This document shows positions 11,388 to 23,362 of a DNA stretch of 64,000 bases, one piece after another (within the stretch, counting starts at the first letter, position 1; each line of letters opens with the position of its first letter). The notes below the pieces were generated by a model that was not told the origin of the DNA, made no database searches, and saw only the letters and a list, made by a program, of their open reading frames with translations. The translations under genes and the position numbers were made by a program. The stretch comes from Theobroma cacao (lineage: Eukaryota > Streptophyta > Magnoliopsida > Malvales > Malvaceae), in the NCBI RefSeq assembly GCF_000208745.1, contig NC_030859.1, positions 18,281,049-18,345,048 on the forward strand, given 5' to 3'.

Positions 11388-14300
11388 CTAACCTATCTTA
11401 ATTGCCTTTTGTTTTCCCTTTGATGTCGCAACATCTCCTTGTTCAGCAAATCGCTTTTTTGGCAACATAGAATCATGTGCAATTTTCTCTATAGGTGGTC
11501 TCCTACAAGGTAAATGTATTTAAGATTAATTGTCAAAAAATTGTACATCAATTTCAAAATAATAAAAAGATATTGACAAAGAATAGTATTAGATTGAATA
11601 TAGATCTTACAATCTCCAGAGATGTGAACTCATTATAATAATAGGACTTGAAACATAATGAGGCTGATCCCTTCCATTTCTTTCTTTCTGCTCTTGCCAT
11701 ACCAAAGTTGCTCGTACCAACATCACCTTGGTGAGAATGTTTCCCAATGAACCTGAACTTCTTACTATCAACCTAAAACACCTTTGTTGCTCAATGTTGT
11801 TGAATTCTAGCACGTCAGGTTCAACACGAATGTCAATTGATCGTGGGAATCTTTCCTGCAATGCTCTCCCAACCTTGTTAGTAAAAAACCTCGGATGAAA
11901 TAGTATCTTTGCCTTATAGCTACATTGAGAAGAGCCTACATTTGTCAATGTCCTATTGAATATGTACTCAGACCTTTCGTCCAATACCAAACTAAAATTT
12001 GGTAAATTAAGATCCATTCCTAAGATCTCTTCTCCTTGGATATTTTCCCCGTTAGATGATAGATATTCTTTATCACCATCCAGACTCAACAGGTATCTTC
12101 TGAACTCTTCAAGAGATATATCATATACTAAACCTGGATCGATGGCTTTCAGAGGATTAAGACATCCATTCCCGTATCCTAGCACATCCATATCTGCTGG
12201 CTTATTAATAGATTTTGCTGCAATAGTGGACAAGTTTCTGAGTTTTAAAACTTTAAAACAAATACAAATAATAAAGTTAATATATAGATATGTATAGCCA
12301 ATTACCACTGGTCATTATAGCAGATTTAATTCTTGCAGGTCCCCAATTCTTATGAATTGCCCTAATGTATGATATCAATCCAACTGTTACCGCACTAGCC
12401 ATTGAAGTACCACTCATCACAGAATATTGAGCGTACATATTCTGCATGTCGTATTTGCTAGCACATAGGATATCTTCCCCTGGAGCACATATGTCAGGCT
12501 GCAAAAGTTAAATCACTAAATTAGATTATCAATCTTATAAATAAAATTTCATTAATTATTTAGAACATTAATAATAACAATTAACAAAAATGCCTTCCTA
12601 TCCCTCAACAGGTAACTTTTAAAGGCCTATTCTGAATGTGAAAATAGTGGTGATATCATTTTAGTGCAACCCAACAAAGCCAAGTTCCAAAAAGTTTGGC
12701 TAGATGCAGAAGGTAAATTTAGTCAAGCAAAAAAATACAATACATTTCTAACAACGAAATAAAAAGTAATAATTACCTTTAGTACATATGAGTCATACGA
12801 ATTTGGGCCTTTTCCTGATTCATAACTTACTCGACAAACTTCTTCATCTTCTTCCTCGTAAACAGTCTTGTAAATTCTGGCATTGGCTTTTGTCTCAAAT
12901 TTACTTCAAAAAAAAATAAAAATAATAATTAAATATTTAAAGTATATATAACTTCATCATTTTAAAATAAAAATTATGAAAATAATAAAACAGTTTAAAA
13001 AACCTATTGTTTTCAATGTAAGAGACAATTTGTTGCCCATCTCCATCCTTCACATAAACAACTGGTCTCCAAAGCTCATAAGATCGAAATTGCATACCAT
13101 CATCTACGCATATAACCCCTGCTGCCTTGGCATCCAAAATCGCATTTATTGGCCATATTCGGTCACCATTATAATATATAATTCTTCCCTCCACAACTTC
13201 TTCCCGAATCTTCCAATCTTTCTTTTGTGGTTGAGTTTCTTCCTTTATCTTTTTTTTTCTTTTGGGATAAGTTTCCTCGATCTGTTTTCCCCTTTCTTTT
13301 GCATCAACTCCTTTTGCTATACCTTTACCTTTGTTTATCTCTGAATCTTCTTCAAAACATCTATAATATATAAACTTATGGCTTTTATTACTATATCAAA
13401 TTGTCAACATTAAAATTTTTCCTTATATAAAAAAAAAGTGAACATTATGAAACTCTAATAAGAATTAAGAAAATTTATACATTATATCTATGAAAAAGTA
13501 ATCAATAGCACATACTCTGAATAATCAATGAGTTCGCAAGCATGACCATCTGTATCAATAAATGCACCATATCCCTAAAATAAAAAAAAAAATGTAGCAT
13601 TTGAAGTTAGTAACTTATTAGTGACACTAACTACACTAACAATTGAATTGAAGAAATTAATGTACCTTAAGTTTTAATGCATCACCTAGCTCAATATTGG
13701 TGATGAATTTTCCTCCAGAATTGCAAGATCCAACTGTAAGAACCCAAGGTGCTAGCCCACCACTTAACTTGAAATAATCATCACCCTTGTTTCCGGAGGA
13801 TGTACAGAGTAAAATGTTTTCTTTCATGGCTAAGTAGCCTCCCAAATTAACTGGATCAAAGAGATAAGAAGGTCTATCCTGTTTCACATCTGTTGCCAAT
13901 GCTACTAAAATTACATCAACCTTATCAGCAATTGCTTTCTTGATAGCATCAAGAAGGGAAGACTTCAAAACTTGAAAACTTTTATCAAGCACCATATAAC
14001 TCCCATTAACCTTGTAAGATGCTATTCTCGCAAATGGATTTGCACCTTGAATCCTAGTGTTGGAAACTCCATAAATGTCTTTAAGCCATTCTAACTCTAT
14101 CAGGGTTCCAGCAGCTATCGAAGCACATGCAGTACCATGACCATTGAGATCTTCAGGAAAATTATAATCTAGTAATGCAGGTGCTATAGTGGGACGCTTT
14201 GCTTTAGTAAAATTTTCTAAAGCCACAAACTTTCTGCATTAATTAAAATATCAAAATAAATCATGGTTCTTATATATAAATTTAAATATGAACAACAAAG

Positions 14301-16362
14301 GAAAAAAATTAAAATTCATACCTTCTAAAAGGAATTTGCAATTTCTTGCCCTCTAGGATAGGAAGATGCTTGTCTTCAAAACATTCATGGTTTACATTTA
14401 TACCCGTATCAATAATGCCAATCACCTTCTTTGCCTTTTCTTCGTCTACAACTTTCTCTTCATCCTCAATACGTTCCCTTTCTTCCTCATCCATAATAAA
14501 TTTTCGAAATTTAAACATGGATTGTTGAACCAACATAGTCTACATTAAAAAATAATCATCAACAAACAATTAGTCACCTTTAACACATAACACAATTATG
14601 TTTTTCGGTTAAACTTAATTTGTTCATGAACAAAGTAATAATCCAAATGAGATACAGCTTTTCTAATTAAAGAATTCATTAGAGGCATATAATAACAACC
14701 TAGTGATGAGCCGAGCTAGGAAGATACCCAAATCTAAAGTATAAACAAGACATTACATAGCAACTTTTATAGTGGGATCGACCAACAGGAGAAACATCTA
14801 AAACATAATCATCTACAGTCATGAAATAAAAGAATAGCAAGAAATATGATTATAATTATACAACACTTGAAGTTATGTGGAATCAAGAGAAGCCAAACCT
14901 ATTGTAGATTGAAGTAGATTAGCATCGTAGTCTACCCATGTTAGATTTTTTTTTTTTAAGGGCTGAATCAAACATTGTATTAACTATGCAAAATGATCCA
15001 TCCAACAAGAGAGCAATAAACCTCCAACCACCATGAAAGGAGTCTGCAGATAAACAACAACATGATCTGCATCGGCAAGATCACCCAATGAACCCCAAAA
15101 AACAAAATGTACAACCTCCCAACAAGCACAGGATATTTGAAACCTCAGACAACCAAAAAATGGGATCAAGCTGAACAAAACAGCAACAAAAATACCACTG
15201 TACAGCAAGCTTGATCATTCACAGTAATATGCAAGAATCCACAAAGAAAGAAAAAAACTCCCCTGTACATTGAGCACTTGATTGAAACCCATGTTAGATT
15301 GAGTACGAAAAAACCCCAGCCCATGTTAGATTGAAACCCAGAAAGTTTCTTTTTGCTTGGCTTACACCTATGACTTTCACTCTCTGGGTGCTACGCCACC
15401 AATCTCACAGGTTTGTTTATTTAGCTTTTCTTATAAGTTGGTTTGAAAATTATTGTAAAACTAAACTTCACTCAATATGCTTTATATATGTTTTGCTTTA
15501 TTTTTCCTTCTAGTTTTCTCCTTGAAACTACTAATATTTTTCAAAAACAGGTCTCATTCTAGTCATTTAGGCTATGGTAATGCCCACAAATTCCTATAAG
15601 CATATATCAAATTAAAAAGTCAGCTGTGTGGCAATATAATTTAGGAAAAACTATAATATTCAACGTGCACTACCCATGACCGTGTCACCCCTTCCAAATT
15701 TGTTAAAATAAAGATAATCTTAAACTAGAATGATATAATAATTACCTCATTGCGGTAGGTTTCTCTGGAGTCCCAACAACTTGATTCTTTGTTTTCTATC
15801 TCACTGCAAATACAAATTAATGTTAATTTAAAGGCAAAATTAATTATAACAATATTGCACATCAGTTGGGAATTCATAGAAACAAGATTAAGTAATCACT
15901 TTCTAAGTTCATTTAGTTAAGCAAGCTAAAACTTTTCATATATTTCTATTTTTCCATCCATTTTATTAGCCCACATCACCATGTTCCTATATTATTTTTT
16001 CAATATAACCCATGAAATGAAACTATGATTTGCGACCCAAAATAGCAATATAACCCATACAATGAAACATGACTGTTAAACATAAACGGGTGTAAATTAT
16101 TAAAAGAAAAGAAAAAATAAAGGCATATATACCAGCAACTGCTCGAGGAAACACCGACTTCATTTTCATTTGGCTTAGTAGATGACATCAAGCTATACCC
16201 ATCTTCAGAGCATGTGAGTAGGTGTTCAGGATTCACACATTTTAGCAAGGAAGCAGCCATATCCACACTTCCTAAATGCATAGAAGTATCCAAGTCCTTT
16301 TGTTTTCCTTTACACTTACTGTGCTCATGGTCCCGGTCTTTCTTCGGAGACGAAGAAGCCAT
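11388..16362 (-). CDS. Subtilisin-like serine protease (S8 family), atypical: no signal peptide or prodomain seen
   Basis: Ten exons on the minus strand join in phase: 16362-16133, 15803-15746, 14539-14322, 14233-13666, 13574-13516, 13360-13004, 12903-12777, 12498-12306, 12217-11611, 11502-11388 (about 843 codons). Catalytic sites are Asp140 ('IGIIDTG'), His201 ('NGHGTACAS'), oxyanion Asn317 ('SSGNKG') and Ser571 ('GTSMASA'). A PA-like domain (about 440-495, 'AKAAGVICVDD') and a C-terminal Fn3-like region ('RTLTNVGSSQCSYKA') fit plant subtilases. Oddities: the first 96 residues are Ser/Lys/Cys-rich with neither hydrophobic signal nor I9 inhibitor; an acidic stretch precedes Asp140; a charged insert 'PKRKKKIKEE' precedes the PA domain; the last exon adds 'LPKKRFAEQG' and 'KGKQKAIK'. 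Without that exon the protein stops at 11607. The start at 16362 is the second in-frame Met; an upstream Met lies at 16443. Intron 2 holds a retroposon. Substrate unknown. Confidence 0.8.
14934..15300 (-). mobile_element. Poly-A retroposon with 14-bp target duplication, in subtilase intron 2
   Basis: The 14-bp sequence ACCCATGTTAGATT flanks the insert at 14934-14947 and 15287-15300. Directly inside the left copy is a run of ten T (14948-14957), which is the poly-A tail of an element in minus orientation. The element body is about 339 bases. No reverse-transcriptase frame is present, so it is a SINE or a 5'-truncated LINE. Insertion inside an intron leaves the splice sites of exons 2 and 3 intact. 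Confidence 0.8.
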
Positions 16363-16367
16363 TCTTG

Positions 16368-16610
16368 TCTGCAAAGGGCTTCTTTCAAACTTGTTTGAGA
16401 CACAAGAAATATTTGTTCTTGGGTTAAACCAGAACAGAAACAATGGAGTTCTGACAAATACAAGTCAAAAGAAGCTCAGGCAACTTTTGGTCTGCAAAGG
16501 TTTCTTTCAAACTTGTGGGAGAAAATAAAAAAGGTATTTAGATTTTGGGTTAAACCAGAGTAGAGCAATGGAGTTGTGAGCAATGCAAGTCAAAGAAAGG
16601 TTGAGTGAAA
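16368..16610. repeat. About 123-bp tandem duplication at the subtilase 5' end
   Basis: TCTGCAAAGG followed by TTCTTTCAAACTTGT occurs at 16368 and again at 16491, and the two blocks stay alignable to about 16610 (shared 'GGGTTAAACCAGA', 'CAATGGAGTT'). The unit sits immediately upstream of the chosen ATG, so it doubles the 5' leader or core promoter. Confidence 0.65.
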
Positions 16611-18259
16611 AAGGTTTGAACTTTTCAGGGCTGAGGAGAAGCTGTAAACTTTTGTTTTAAGGTAAAGTTGACATCTTTTTTGGTGATGGTTTGATGGAAC
16701 AGCACAAAACCAGGAGTTGTAAACCTAAACATGGAAATAGTTACTGAAGAGTTTGCAGGTTATTGCAACAGCGTGGTTGTCCTCTCCATCCTATCACTTC
16801 ACTCCACGTGTTCCAAAAAACCATTTTATTATATAAAATTGTTATTACTATTTGTAATTTTAAGCTTCCAGTTAAATTGTCTATTAAATCAATTATTCAA
16901 CTAATAAAATTAAATTTTCAAGAAAAATATATTATAATTATACCCAAAATACATATATATAATTCTTTAAGATGAAAAAAATGCATAATTATATTTCTTC
17001 ATAAACTAGTTATTTTATGTTTGATTTTACTTGTTAATTATATATCTGTTTTAAATTAATTTTTATATTGCTTTTTACAAATTATTACTCAAAAAGCAAA
17101 AATAAATAGCAAAAAGTATCATTTAAAAAAAAAAGTCACTACTTATGGTATCTCTATTTATTTAAAAATAAATAGCAAATATTTTTTCTTTTGTTTAAAA
17201 TTGTTAAAAAAATTAATATTTGCTTTGCAATCAGCTGCAATTGTGTGGGAAAAATTGTTTGTAGAAGATTTTTTCATAAATAACATGATACAAGAAGATA
17301 AGAAGCTAAACGTATAGACTCGATTAAGATATGAAAATTTTATGTCTTAACCATATCAAATATGATTAACACATTTAATTAATCTTGTTAATCATGTTAT
17401 TGTATGTATTTAAATGTTTATAAGTGACACGTTTATCAATTCGTTAATATTAATAGTGAAAGACTATTTTAGCTTTAATTAAATAATTTTAAACCATTAT
17501 TTAAAAAGTTTTTAAACTTTGGTAAGGATAATAAGGTAAGAATACCCCAACCCTAATTGTTTTGTTTCCTTTCTTTTCATTTACAATCTTCATCTTGGAT
17601 CTATTCCAAAAGAAATGTCATTAGTGTTTTAAGGTTGAATGTTAATTATGGATTTTATTAGAATGGCAATGAATATGATATGGATGTTACTATTTATGTT
17701 GAATTTTATTATATTAGATGTTTTGATCATTTTGTTATGATTGTTTTTATGATTATTGATTTTAAATTTAAATAATAAAATTATATTTAATTGAAAAATA
17801 TTTTAATTTTTAATCATACATTAATCATGTTAAACGTGTTAAGAAAAAATTATATTTATTATTTAATTGTATTTATTAATCATGTTATGTCGTACAAAAC
17901 AAAATTGATACAGTTAATAAACGTATTAATCGTTTCATATTATACAATTATAATTAAACGTATAAGTGTACCTTTAATGTTTTACCACCTCGAATAGTTA
18001 TAAAGCAAATAATATATAGACATGTTATCCAAAGGACTGGCTACTTAATTTAGAGGTGCAACCTCTTTATTTAACCTTCCAATCGCTAGACCATTTTGCC
18101 ATGCAAATGCTTGTTGCACCATTAACCATTAAATGCTTATAAGCTTCTTTATATAACTTAAATGCTTTCTTGCTCCATCAATGTGTTTAGTAGCTGAATA
18201 ATAGAATTTAGAGTCATATTGCAGCCACATACGTATTGGAGTAAATAAAAAATAAAAAA
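16611..18259. other. AT-rich intergenic DNA; no gene seen
   Basis: Long A/T stretches with no protein-like frame. The part at about 17990-18175 (GGCTACTTAATTTAGAGGTG and following) is repeated at about 24445-24595, so the duplications of the eight-cysteine array reach to here. The part at about 16950-17270 loosely resembles 22830-23070. Confidence 0.45.
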
Positions 18260-18475
18260 TAAATTGAAATGTATTTTTATTATAGAGTAACGACAAAAAT
18301 AAAAAATACAAGGGATAGAAGGGAAGTTCGAAAAGCCTTCCTTTGACAAAGGCTTCTTACGTTCGGGGGATACCTCAACAAACAATCAATCCGAATATTA
18401 TATCAAGGCAAAATGAAAGAGAAAAGAAAGGAAATTAAGAATGTTCAAACGTTGCTGAAGAATAATCAATGTCAT
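18260..18475 (-). pseudogene. Ghost unit: 3' flank of the eight-cysteine gene without coding sequence
   Basis: This segment aligns with the 3' flanks of the array genes (for example about 25500-25715): 'AATACAAGGGAT', 'AACAATCAATCC', 'GAAAGAGAAAAGAAAGGAAA' and 'GTTCAAAC.TTG'. The match stops at 'GAATAATCAATG', just where the stop codon region begins in intact copies. The coding part is gone and an unrelated decayed gene follows. Confidence 0.6.
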
Positions 18476-18582
18476 GAACATTACACGCCACTCCTGGTCA
18501 CTTTCATCAACTTACAAGACAGCCTAAGTCCTACTTAAGGACTATGACATAACTTACGTGGCTCCACCAACTCAAACAAACT

Positions 18583-19539
18583 TTAACACACAGGTATTTT
18601 GTCCAAGGGCAAAATCAACACGATAGGGTAGAGAAACCAACCATCAACTCTATCGGCCTCTTCCTCAGTCATGTGAGCATTAAACAGGTCAGGAGTGTAA
18701 TAATTATAAATAGAATCAATTTCAGACTGGTCCTGCTGCACAAAGCACAACATTTCAATATAGCATATAATTCAATCTATCATTTAAATAAAGTCAAGCC
18801 AAAGAAACACTTCTGCAAACCATTCAAGCACAACTTGCAGCAAAGCTACCTGATCATCCTCTGTTTTCTCATCTACCAACCATACTTTGTACCACAGCCA
18901 TTTCACAACGTACAGCAATGACGCTACTGTCAATCATATGCTCTTTGAAAACATGAGAAATGAAAGTGAATAATATGACAATCCACATTATGAATAAATG
19001 GCACAAACTCAACAGACTACACCTAAATCAATAAATATAGCCAATAAGAACCTATTAAAAGATCCAGATCCTATATAGTGAAAACCAATTTTCCATTGCC
19101 ACGTGGAGAAAATTGCAGGAAAAGGAGGCAAAGAGCATAATCACTTTTTAAGAGTAGAAACAATAAAACAACTCAACATCACTATTTACACCTAATAAAT
19201 TAAAAGCAACAAAAAGATAAAACAAACCCTTTTCCCAAACTCATCAAAACGATAATAACCCTTGTACCTGTCATCAGAACCACTGAAATCACTGCTGCAA
19301 TCATCCTCTGTAAACGCGATGGTTAAATAAAGGAACAAAGGAGAGAACAATCAATCAATGATAAAACAACACAAACTTAAATTCCAAAGTTGTGAGAGGT
19401 AAAAACTACCAAAAACCACAAACACATAAGCAACAGAGGAAGGGAAACAAAAAATCCAAAACTTTATAACATCAGTGTAAAGTGATACCTAAGAAGTCTT
19501 CCTCCTCTTAATCCTCTATTTTAGGCACCTGCTCCAAAT
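18583..19539 (-). pseudogene. Unrecognised multi-exon gene, copy B, decayed
   Basis: Minus-strand exon-like blocks: 19539-19489 ('EQVPKIED' then TAA), 19307-19228 (80 nt, 'DDCSSDFSGSDDRYKGYY'), 18894-18850 (45 nt, 'WYKVWLVDEKTEDDQ') and 18735-18583 ('YNYYTPDLFNAHMTEEEAD', ending TAA). Copy A has matching blocks of 80 and 45 nt, with GT donors at the same places. Decay is visible as an in-frame TAA in the first block and loss of the AG acceptor before 'WYKV' (CTG where copy A has CAG). I do not recognise the family. The blocks could also be exons of a non-coding or alternatively spliced transcript. Confidence 0.45.
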
Positions 19540-20447
19540 CTGTTTACAGTGAGTGAAAGAGTAAGACTTCAAAAGAAAATCACAAGACTCTAAAGAGTTA
19601 CGCTCAATTACTCAATCAACTCAGTGGCTTCCCACTTTAACAGCCCTTAGAAACACAGTATACACCTAATCTTACAATGAAAACATTAGAGATTAGCTCA
19701 TTTTCAAAAGAGAAAAGTGGCTTTATGCTGCAGGCCATGATTTCACTGTAGCATCTAAAGCTAATAAATCAAGGCTTGAAGTCATAAAACAAGAGTTTGG
19801 CTACTTAAGTGAGCAGAATGAAGAAAACAAATTCATCTAGCCAAAACTATTATTTTGCGATTAAGGCTTAATTGAGCAATTGCGCAGATCAAAGACTAAT
19901 AAATGCTGGGTCACAGGAACTTCCACATCATATAAATACCCTAAATGAGAGAGCACAAATACCAGTAAATAAGATAGCTTCCAATTGTAAGATTATTTGC
20001 ACCTCAACTGTAATGTGAGACAATAACGTTTACTAGGGAGACGTCAAATATCCATAGCTGTAACCATAAGTGTAATGTCAGCCACTTGGTCATTGACGTT
20101 GTTTTCTTAAAAGCCAACTTGACTACTTTTCTTTTCTCTCATTTCTTATTGTCAATGCATATCCCTCTCTCACGCACACACCCCAAGGGTTCCAAAAAAT
20201 AAGCAGCCGAACTTTTCAATAACACACCTAGTAGAATTCAAGATTAATACCACATATCCAAATAATTCAATGTCACATGAGGCATACCTTCATTATACCT
20301 CCATTTTTCCTTGTTTTGTCTCTAGTCCGAGAGTATGCTGCCAGCCACAATCATAATATAGATCTCACATTTTCAACAAACAGCATACAAGATAAACCTA
20401 AGAGCAAAACAACTGTAGAGCAAGTAAAGCTTACCTAGGCTAAGCTT
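19540..20447. other. Between the two copies of the unrecognised gene; nothing seen
   Basis: AT-rich, without a frame or repeat that I can name. Confidence 0.35.
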
Positions 20448-22640
20448 TTATTTCTTCGATTTTGGTCTACCCTCCAAAATTCCGGACTTGGTTCGTTTTG
20501 CAGACTGAACATTGTCACTCGGTGAAACAATTGCAACATACTTAACTTCTTCCTGAGCTTAAAACCAAAAGAGAAAAAAAAAAAAGGAAAGGGGGGGAAA
20601 GTCAACTTTAACGCAGAGGTTCTGTTTCCTAGGGGAAAACTGAAAAGAGAGGGACCAAACTGAGGGAACTAACCATGGAATTTTTGAGCCTGTGCATAAG
20701 TCATGTAAGCTTGAAACAAACAGATACTACAGTATCGATAAATAGAATAGAGTTCAGACTAATCACTGTTGAAGAAAACATAACATTGTGTCACTCATCT
20801 AATAGCATATAATTCAATCCATAAACATAAAAGGGGTAAACTCCACCTACACCTCTTTCAACTTTTATGACATTTCACCCTATAATTAGATTTTTCCTCA
20901 ATTAGCACCCTGTTATTAAGTTTTGTTCCCATAAGGGAATATTCAGTTAATTTCACTTAGTTAAATTACCAAACTGCCCTCAGTTCAAAACTTATCATAT
21001 TTGTTCACACTTAGCAGCATTATTGTAATTTTATGGAAGGAAATTAACAATGTAACCCCTTTGTGAATAAACTCATCCACAGGGTGCTAACTGAGAAAAA
21101 AATATGGAAAAAAGTTAAAATCACAGTGGGTATATGTGGAGTTTACCAATCTAAAGACTAGAGTCAAGCGAAGGAAAGACTTGCTCTTACCATTTAAGCA
21201 CGTCTAACAGCAAAGCTACCTGCTCATCACGTTCATTCATCTCTAACAAGCCTACCCTGTACCACTGGTTGCAAAAGGTCCAGCAATGAAGTGTCAAGAA
21301 CCAGTTTCAAAAGAGCAAAACAAACTACTTACACTTGAAAAACTGAAAGCAACAAGAATAATCATATAACACATACCCTTTTTTCAGTTGTATAAAGGGA
21401 AAGATTAGTCCCATAGCTGTTTGAGAAACCACCGGAGTCCCGGCTTATATTATCTTCTGTTAAAGCATAAAACAATATCGATGAAAAAAAAATCAATGAA
21501 ACTTAATACACACATTAGCTTCCAAAATAGTTAAGACAAGCAGTGATAAATAAGTGAAAAAAGGGTGATAAAAAATAGAGATCCAAACCCAAAAATACTG
21601 CTTCCAGGTCCATTACATTTTTAGTCCATCTTATTCTTTCCTTACTAAATAGCAAAAAAGAAAAGATGATTATATAATTTAAGGAATACCTCTATTTTTC
21701 ACATCTTCTCCTTCACCGATTTTCTCTTCAGGTTGCACCATCGAGGTGGACTCCGGCTGAACTGCATTTAATATGTCAAAGAAATTTCGATTAATTGAAC
21801 AAGCTAAGGTAACAACTGAAAAATCAAAACAAAAAAGAAATAAAATGAAATTATATGACAGTTGAAGGTTTTTATTTTGGGGTTTCGGTTCCAAAAGGCT
21901 CCCTAAACCAGATGATTTGAAATTTATACACACATTAAGACAGGCAGTGATTAATAGATAAAAAAAGAAAAGAGTAAAATCAAATAGAAATTCAAGCCAA
22001 AGAAACACAGCCTCCTAGTCCATTCCATTTCATTAGTCCATCTTATATTATCCTCACTAAATAGCAAAAAGAAAAGATAATGATTATATAATTGAGTAAT
22101 ACCTTTTGTCTTTTTCATCTTCCCCTTCCCCTATTTTCTCTTCAGGCTGCATCATCAACTGCATTGCATATGTCAAAGAAATTTCCATTAATTTAACAAA
22201 TTAAGGCAACAAAAGACCAAAATAGAAAAAAAGAAAAGAAAAGAAAAGAAATTAAATGACGATTCAAAGTTTTTTTATTTTGGGGGTTTGGGTTCCGAAA
22301 GGGATCAGCTCTCTAAACCAGATGATTTGAGAAGAAATTTACTTGGAAGCCCCCCTGGCCGCTAGCATCAGCCACCATTATATTATATGTATGCAATGCA
22401 TTCCTAAAATCAACAAGATTTTTTTAAAAAAAAAGGTCCACACACCAGACCAGAATCAGATAATAAGTTAAAAGGTTGAACTAAAGCACCAATTCGAAAA
22501 CCATAGGAAAGGCTGAGGAGCGCAACCTGACGACGAGAAGGAGAAGGAGCTCTTCGCAAGGGAACTAAGTCTTGCTTCTCCGTGAACCACGACGGTAGTT
22601 CTGGCTTGCTACGGCCGCGAAAGCAGGGCCGGACGGCTAG
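20448..22640 (-). pseudogene. Unrecognised multi-exon gene, copy A, probably decayed
   Basis: Exon-like blocks on the minus strand, most joining in phase: about 22640-22527 ('PELPSWFTEKQDLVPLRR', ending 'PSRRQ'), 21756-21690 ('MVQPEEKIGEGEDVKNR'), 21456-21377 (80 nt, 'DNISRDSGGFSNSYG'), 21264-21220 (45 nt, 'WYRVGLLEMNERDEQ'), 20765-20674 ('QAYMTYAQAQKFH') and 20557-20448 ('EEVKYVAIVSPSDNV', ending 'GRPKSKK' and TAA). There is no in-frame ATG in the first block, and the fifth block opens with TGA, then TAG where copy B has Gln. A second version of the 'QPEEKIGEGED' block sits at about 22103-22155, so the region also duplicated internally. A MITE occupies one intron. No family recognised; coding nature is inference from phase-compatible splicing. 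Confidence 0.45.
20835..21147. mobile_element. MITE with GGTAAACTCCAC inverted ends
   Basis: The left end GGTAAACTCCACCTACACC and the reverse complement of the right end GGTAAACTCCACATATACCC match as terminal inverted repeats around 313 bp with no coding frame. The matching place in copy B (near 18785) lacks the insert, so it arrived after that duplication. I cannot see a clean target duplication, so the superfamily is open. Confidence 0.65.
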
Positions 22641-23362
22641 AGGACACGTTTAACAGATGTTTGATTTATGAAGCCCGTTAGAAGCAGCGAGCGTTGGATT
22701 TTTCTGCCCTCTTAAAGGTTTAAATACATAATTATACTTTTATATAATAAAATAAATCGCTTTGCCACGTGTCTGTATCATTACAAAGTTTCTAACAGTT
22801 GACGTGGATTATAATTAAATTTTTTGAAAATTTAAATCACGGGAATTATACTTTTTAGCATTTTATTTTCCTTTATAGCAATTATTATTAAAAAATGAAA
22901 ATAAAAAACAAAAATACCATTTAAATGAAGACACAACTAATTATATTATATTAATAAAAGTAATATTATCATATATTATTTCTTTTATTAAAAGATTATG
23001 AAACAAAATGATTATTTATTTTGTGATTGGCTGCAAATGCGAGAAAAAATTACTTCGAAAACATGAGATAATATATGAAAAAAATGGTGTATAAAAATTT
23101 TCTTTTTTACACTTAATTAACTTCAAAATATTAAAAAAATAAAAGAATAAAAATATATTAAAATCCTCTGAAAATGAAATTTAGAAAAAATTATGAGTGA
23201 TTATTTTTGAAGAATTTATAAGTGAGAAAATTTTTTAAAATTTTGCAACAAGTGTTGGAGAATTTAGAAAAATTGTCAATACAAACGATTTACATTTTAC
23301 AAAAAAATAAAAAAAATAAAATGAATAAATAAATAAAATAAAGAAATTAATGAAGATAATTT
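22641..23362. other. AT-rich spacer; no gene seen
   Basis: Mostly A/T homopolymer-like sequence. It loosely resembles 16800-17270, consistent with an older duplication of the whole neighbourhood. Confidence 0.35.

Noticed and set aside
14984..15208. 74-codon hydrophobic minus frame in subtilase intron 2 considered as a signal-peptide exon
   Set aside because: It lies wholly inside the poly-A retroposon bounded by the 14-bp target duplication.
21679..22008. 109-codon minus frame considered as one continuous exon
   Set aside because: Only its last part matches the splice-bounded block 21756-21690; the rest is low-complexity intron.
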